From: Burkholderiaceae bacterium
GTDB taxonomy: Bacteria > Pseudomonadota > Gammaproteobacteria > Burkholderiales > Burkholderiaceae_E
Length of the DNA: 64,000 bases
Assembly: GCA_027493945.1 (NCBI GenBank)
Contig: JAOSJU010000001.1
Location: 1,116,001 to 1,180,000, forward strand
Direction of reading: 5' to 3'
Under the pieces are notes generated by a model. It searched no databases. It saw nothing but the letters and a program-made list of their open reading frames with translations, and was not told the DNA's origin. Positions 60,410 through 64,000 of this stretch are shown piece after piece. How positions within the stretch are numbered: the stretch's first letter is position 1; each line of letters opens with the position of its first letter. Position numbers and translations under genes: made by a program.

Positions 60410-60515
60410 CTTAGGCGAGTTCAACATATGCCGGTGCTTTCCGAAACCTGACCTGGCTTCCCTTCTGCTGGCCCCTACAAGGCTCCCGGGAATCGGGTCT
60501 TTCCGAGGAGTCATC

Positions 60516-61721
60516 ATGGCGAAGATCAAGCTCACCAAGTCCGCAGTCGATGCGGCACAACCCCAGGCGCAGGCCGTCGAACTCCGGGACACGATGGTGC
60601 CCGGCTTCCTATGCAAGGTTACACCAGCGGGCCGCAAGGTCTTCATGGTTCAGTACCGCACGAACGCCGGTGAACGCCGCAAGCCCGCCTTGGGCCTGTA
60701 CGGGGAATTGACGGTTGAACAAGCCCGCTCGCTGGCGCAAGAGTGGCTGGCCGAGGTTCGCCGAGGCGGCGACCCCGGCGCGGCCAAAGCCGCCGCCCGA
60801 GCAGCCCCCACGGTCAAGGAACTGTGCGAGAAGTTCATGGAGGACCACTCCAAACAGCGCAACAAGCCCAGCACCCAAGTCGGCTACCAGAAGTGCATCA
60901 ATAACAACATCATTCCGCTGCTCGGCCGCATGAAGGTGCAGGACGTGAAGCGCCCGGATATTGCAGGGGCGATGAAGAAGATGGCGCACAAACCGGCGGA
61001 CGCGAACCGCACATTCAGCGTGATGCGCAAGATGTTCAACCTGGCCGAGGTGTGGGGTTACCGGCCTGATGGCACCAACCCGTGCCGCCATGTCCCGATG
61101 TACCCCAACGGCAAAGCCACCCACCTCATCAGCGATGAGGAAATGGGCAAGCTGTTCCGGCATCTCGACTATCTGGAAGCCGACGGGCTGGGGCTGGACC
61201 ACGCGATCCTGCCGCTGGCCATCCGGCTGCAATTCGAGTTCGCGGGCCGGCGCTCCGAGATCGTCACTCTTCAATGGGATTGGGTGGATCTGGAGAACCG
61301 GCGCGTGGTCTGGCCCGACAGCAAGACAGGCGGCATGTCCAAGCCCTTGAGCGAGGAAGCCTTCCGGCTGCTGTCCACCGCGCCGCGCCAGGACAATTGC
61401 CCGCACGTCTTCCCGTCCCCCAACCATCCGGGGCAGCATCTGACCACGGGCGAGTATTACGGCGGCTGGACACGCATCCTCAAGCGCGCCGGCGTGAGCC
61501 ACGTAGGCACCCACGGCATCCGGCACCGCTCGGCCACCGACATTGCCAACTCAGGTATCCCGGTCAAGGTCGGCATGGCGCTGACGGCGCACAAGACCGT
61601 GGCGATGTTCATGCGCTACGTCCACACCGAGGACAAGCCGGTACGCGAGGCGGCCGAACTGGTAGCAAACCGGCGCAAGGCGATTACCGGGGCGCGGTAT
61701 GCCGAGGAGGTGGTGGCATGA
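60516..61721 (+). CDS. int: Tyrosine recombinase/integrase (P4-type, DUF4102 N-terminus)
   Basis: This 401-residue integrase has the DUF4102 arm-binding domain (KSAVDAAQPQAQAVELRDTM and RKPALGLYGELTVEQARSLA), a core-binding domain (about 110-190) and the catalytic domain with R245 (FAGRRSEI), HGIRH, the second His in LTAHKTVAMFMRY and its tyrosine. ATG 60516 follows CGAGGAG; the open frame continues 50 codons upstream through non-coding sequence. P4-type integrases usually insert at tRNA genes; none is visible here. It is coupled (ATGA) to the nuclease gene. Confidence 0.92.
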   Translation: MAKIKLTKSAVDAAQPQAQAVELRDTMVPGFLCKVTPAGRKVFMVQYRTNAGERRKPALGLYGELTVEQARSLAQEWLAEVRRGGDPGAAKAAARAAPTVKELCEKFMEDHSKQRNKPSTQVGYQKCINNNIIPLLGRMKVQDVKRPDIAGAMKKMAHKPADANRTFSVMRKMFNLAEVWGYRPDGTNPCRHVPMYPNGKATHLISDEEMGKLFRHLDYLEADGLGLDHAILPLAIRLQFEFAGRRSEIVTLQWDWVDLENRRVVWPDSKTGGMSKPLSEEAFRLLSTAPRQDNCPHVFPSPNHPGQHLTTGEYYGGWTRILKRAGVSHVGTHGIRHRSATDIANSGIPVKVGMALTAHKTVAMFMRYVHTEDKPVREAAELVANRRKAITGARYAEEVVA

Positions 61722-62788
61722 CCACGCGCAAAACATCGGTTGCATCGTCCACAGCGCCTTTGGTGCTGCTGGGCGACATTCGGGCGCTGATCGAGGCGGC
61801 GCGGCAGCGCACCGCCTCGGCAGTCAATGCGGAATTGACCCTGCTGTTCTGGCGCATCGGCCAGCGCATCCATACGGAAGTGCTGGCCGGCCAGCGGGCC
61901 GGGTACGGCGAGGAAATCCTGCCGACCCTGGCCGCGCAGCTTGTCCAGGATTACGGCCGCAGCTTCGCGGACAAGAACCTGCGCCGGATGGTGCAGTTTG
62001 CGGCTACCTACCCGGACGAGCCAATTGTCGTGACGCTGTCACGACAATTGAGCTGGTCGCATTTCGTGGCCTTGCTGCCGCTGAAAGACTCGCTTCAGCG
62101 GGACTACTACGCGCAGATGGCTAACGCCGAACGCTGGAGCGTGCGGACGCTGCGCGAGCGCATCGACTCGATGCTGTACGAGCGCACGGCGCTGTCCAAG
62201 AAGCCGGACGAGATGATCGCGCAGGAACTGGCGACGATGCACGATGCCCAGCGTATGTCGCCCGCCCTAGTCATGCGCGACCCGTACATCCTCGACTTCC
62301 TGGGTCTGCAGGACACCTGGCAGGAAGGCGACTTGGAGGCGGCGATCATCCGCGAAATGGAGTCCTTCCTGCTGGAGCTGGGCGTGGGCTTCACGTTCGT
62401 GGCCCGTCAGAAACGCATCCAGATCGACGGCGACGATTTTCACCTCGACCTGCTGTTCTACAACCGCAAGCTGCGACGGCTGGTAGCAGTGGAGCTGAAG
62501 GTCGGCGAGTTCAAGGCCGCGTACAAGGGGCAGATGGAGCTTTACCTGCGCTGGCTTGACAAGCACGAACGGGAGCCGGAAGAAGCCTCGCCGCTGGGCA
62601 TCATTCTCTGCACCGGCAAGAAGTCCGAGCAGATCGAGCTACTGGAGTTGGACAAATCGGGCATCCACGTTGCCGAGTATCTGACCACCTTGCCGCCGCG
62701 TGCGGTGTTGGCCGAGCGGCTGCATCAGGCCACCCAGCGGGCGCAGTTGGAGATCGAGCAGCGCAAGACGGACGGCACCTCGCCCTGA
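61718..62788 (+). CDS. YhcG-type PDDEXK nuclease domain protein (DUF1016)
   Basis: This 356-residue protein has the DUF1016 N-terminal region (AELTLLFWRIGQRIHTEVLA, SFADKNLRRMVQFAATYPD) and a C-terminal PDDEXK nuclease core with HLDLLFYNRKLRRLVAVELK, where the aspartate near 246 and E259/K261 form the active site. Such proteins are widespread on mobile elements and are suspected of DNA processing or defence. Coupling to the integrase by a 4-base overlap is unusual and suggests that it helps the element. Confidence 0.88.
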   Translation: MTTRKTSVASSTAPLVLLGDIRALIEAARQRTASAVNAELTLLFWRIGQRIHTEVLAGQRAGYGEEILPTLAAQLVQDYGRSFADKNLRRMVQFAATYPDEPIVVTLSRQLSWSHFVALLPLKDSLQRDYYAQMANAERWSVRTLRERIDSMLYERTALSKKPDEMIAQELATMHDAQRMSPALVMRDPYILDFLGLQDTWQEGDLEAAIIREMESFLLELGVGFTFVARQKRIQIDGDDFHLDLLFYNRKLRRLVAVELKVGEFKAAYKGQMELYLRWLDKHEREPEEASPLGIILCTGKKSEQIELLELDKSGIHVAEYLTTLPPRAVLAERLHQATQRAQLEIEQRKTDGTSP

Positions 62789-62953
62789 TAGCAGCATTTG
62801 GGCACGGCGGAGCGGAGCGCCTTCACGCTCTCGGCCGTTGTCCCGCGCTTGATGCCGAATCACTGCGTTTCGGCTTTGAACTTTCACGCATTCCGGCCGC
62901 CTCGGTCCAACGCGTACTGCGCACTTTCATTGCGCACAAGTAAGAAAAAGTAA

Positions 62954-62999
62954 TGTACGATTGACGTACATCGTCAATATTTTTGACCTGACGTTAGTC
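62954..62999. promoter_or_regulatory. Operator-like palindromes upstream of higA
   Basis: An AT-rich stretch with nested inverted repeats: TGTACG/CGTACA (62954-62970), ATTGACG/CGTCAAT (62960-62978) and TGAC/GTCA (62988-62999). TTGACG and TTGACC inside it could be -35 elements. Such layouts are typical of autoregulated antitoxin promoters. Confidence 0.6.
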
Positions 63000-63045
63000 A
63001 AGCACTGAAAGCAAGGGCGACAGCCCGTTCATTCTGAAGCGCAAC

Positions 63046-63369
63046 ATGACGGTAGCAGTCCATCATCCGGGTGAAATTCTCGCCCAACGGCTTGAAGCCG
63101 TTGGCGTGTCGCCGACTGAGCTGGCGCGTCAACTCGACGTTCCCGCCAATAGGATCACTCAGATCATCAACGGCAAGCGCGGGATCACTGGCGACTCGGC
63201 GTTGCGACTCGCCCACTGGTTCGGAGATACCCCACAGTTCTGGATGAGCTTGCAGGTGCAGTGCGACCTGGAGATTGCGGAAGCTGAGTCGGGACGATCT
63301 ATCAGCTCACTCCCCACGGGGCCAACCGCTCGCGACGCCAATGCCAACAGGCATGCGAAGACCGTGTAG
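63046..63369 (+). CDS. higA: HigA-family antitoxin (XRE-type), apparently orphan
   Basis: This 107-residue protein has the HigA pattern: VHHPGEILAQRLEAVGVSPT, the helix-turn-helix LARQLDVPANRITQIINGKR and LAHWFGDTPQFWMSLQVQCD. HigA normally neutralises HigB, encoded just upstream, but the 257 bases before this start hold no HigB frame. It may be an orphan regulator or the toxin has been lost. Palindromes upstream fit autoregulation. Confidence 0.85.
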   Translation: MTVAVHHPGEILAQRLEAVGVSPTELARQLDVPANRITQIINGKRGITGDSALRLAHWFGDTPQFWMSLQVQCDLEIAEAESGRSISSLPTGPTARDANANRHAKTV

Positions 63370-63438
63370 GAAAGGATTTATGACAAGGGAGAACAAAACC
63401 TTTTCTCACATCGGTGATGTGTGTTTGAGGGCTAGTGC

Positions 63439-64000
63439 ATGACTGACGGGTCAGCCGACATCACGTTCCACTATCCACCGGAGCTATTCAATCTTCTTGT
63501 GGATATTCTGCCGCTGCTCAATCGCTCGAAAACCGACGTGCTGGTTTTCTTTCGAGGCGCAGGTGTGTCTGACAGCATGACCTCTGACATCGCAGCCCGC
63601 TTGAAGGCCGCGCCGAAAGATGTCAACAAGTATCAGATGGCGCGCACTGTGCTTGAGCGCCTCAACGCAAAGGGGGAATCTGCTCTGCGAGAGCGGCGAG
63701 AGGTGCTGCGACGCGTTGTGGACTTTGCAAACTTCGACTCGTGCTGGCCAGATGACCAACTCAAAGCAAAGGGCCTCGTCGCCAGCATCCGCGAAGTCGT
63801 CAACCAGAAGGACGCCTTCACACGCATGAACAACGCTCGCGAAGAGGAGCGGCAAGCGCGCCTTGCCGAGACGCAGCGGATCACGGCGGAGAAGCGCGAG
63901 CGCACTGCCAGGATCGAGAATGCCAAGCAGGATTTGTATGCGCTGTTTGGCTCCACGGCGACTGCACAGCAACGCGGCAAGATGCTGGAAGCCGCCATCA
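63439..64000 (+). CDS. Unrecognised protein, N-terminal part (truncated by window end)
   Basis: From ATG 63439 the frame is open to the window end, at least 187 residues (MTDGSADITFHYPPELFNLL at the start). The first ~100 residues look like a compact helical domain (LLNRSKTDVLVFFRGAGVSD, YQMARTVLERLNAKGESALR); residues about 130-175 are a charged coiled coil rich in Arg and Glu. I have a faint recollection of this N-terminus in restriction-endonuclease-like proteins but cannot support it. Its position after an integrase, nuclease and antitoxin suggests cargo with a defence role. Confidence 0.6.
   Translation, partial: MTDGSADITFHYPPELFNLLVDILPLLNRSKTDVLVFFRGAGVSDSMTSDIAARLKAAPKDVNKYQMARTVLERLNAKGESALRERREVLRRVVDFANFDSCWPDDQLKAKGLVASIREVVNQKDAFTRMNNAREEERQARLAETQRITAEKRERTARIENAKQDLYALFGSTATAQQRGKMLEAAI

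Noticed and set aside
60366..60515. Longer N-terminus for the integrase
   Set aside because: The 50 extra codons have no DUF4102 similarity and the conserved start with a good ribosome site is at 60516.
62789..63045. Possible higB toxin upstream of higA
   Set aside because: No frame with RelE/HigB features; only short frames and palindromes are present.

Overview
The window is high-GC proteobacterial DNA, most likely from a betaproteobacterium in or near Burkholderiales. The rRNA operon is ordered 16S-tRNA-Ile-tRNA-Ala-23S-5S. The island genes are the replication/partition set of the integrative conjugative elements (ICEs) found in beta- and gammaproteobacteria. These assignments rest on reading sequence and motifs; no database search was run.

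Region 1 (1-16.2 kb, chromosome) looks like a catabolic locus. It holds the end of a molybdenum hydroxylase large subunit, MoaD, a family III CoA transferase, and a fused 3-hydroxyacyl-CoA dehydrogenase/enoyl-CoA hydratase. These are followed by a branched-chain-amino-acid-type ABC importer (LivH, fused LivM-LivG, LivF, binding protein), a fused indolepyruvate:ferredoxin oxidoreductase and an NnrS-like membrane protein. On the opposite strand are XdhC-type molybdenum-enzyme maturation genes, one apparently fused to a MeaB-like GTPase. A plausible reading is uptake, CoA activation and oxidation of an aromatic or branched organic acid.

Region 2 (16.2-32.5 kb, chromosome) has a small unknown gene, a divergent LysR regulator and the complete minus-strand rRNA operon, with promoters, boxA-like sequences, processing stems and a terminator. 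The 23S gene carries an extra structured insert of about 150 bases, and the first ~110 bases of the 16S gene are corrupted to poly-G/poly-C. Next come enoyl-CoA hydratase, PaaK, a lipoprotein, AcuI, an M61 peptidase and trpGDC. Many genes here carry a single-base frameshift, which suggests consensus errors rather than real decay.

Region 3 (32.5-60.4 kb) is an ICE module that starts almost at the trpG start codon. It runs: a conserved hypothetical (followed by an IS3-family insertion), AlpA, ParA, a HicA-like small protein, ParB, DUF2857, STY4528, PFL_4669, DUF3158, SSB, TopB, a cytosine-5 DNA methyltransferase, then a string of island hypotheticals including DUF3085, a PAPS-reductase-like protein, XF1762, DUF3577, DUF3275 and DUF6094. 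No relaxase, coupling protein or type IV secretion genes are visible. Two non-coding patterns stand out: a palindrome repeated four times around the replication genes, and GC-rich hairpins in front of nearly every gene from 45.7 to 60.3 kb, four of them belonging to a larger multi-hairpin leader family.

Region 4 (60.4-64 kb) begins at a sharp junction where an island leader is followed by only a 20-codon open frame. It holds a tyrosine integrase, a YhcG-type PDDEXK nuclease, an orphan HigA-type antitoxin and the start of an unrecognised gene cut by the window end; this looks like a defence-type cargo module.
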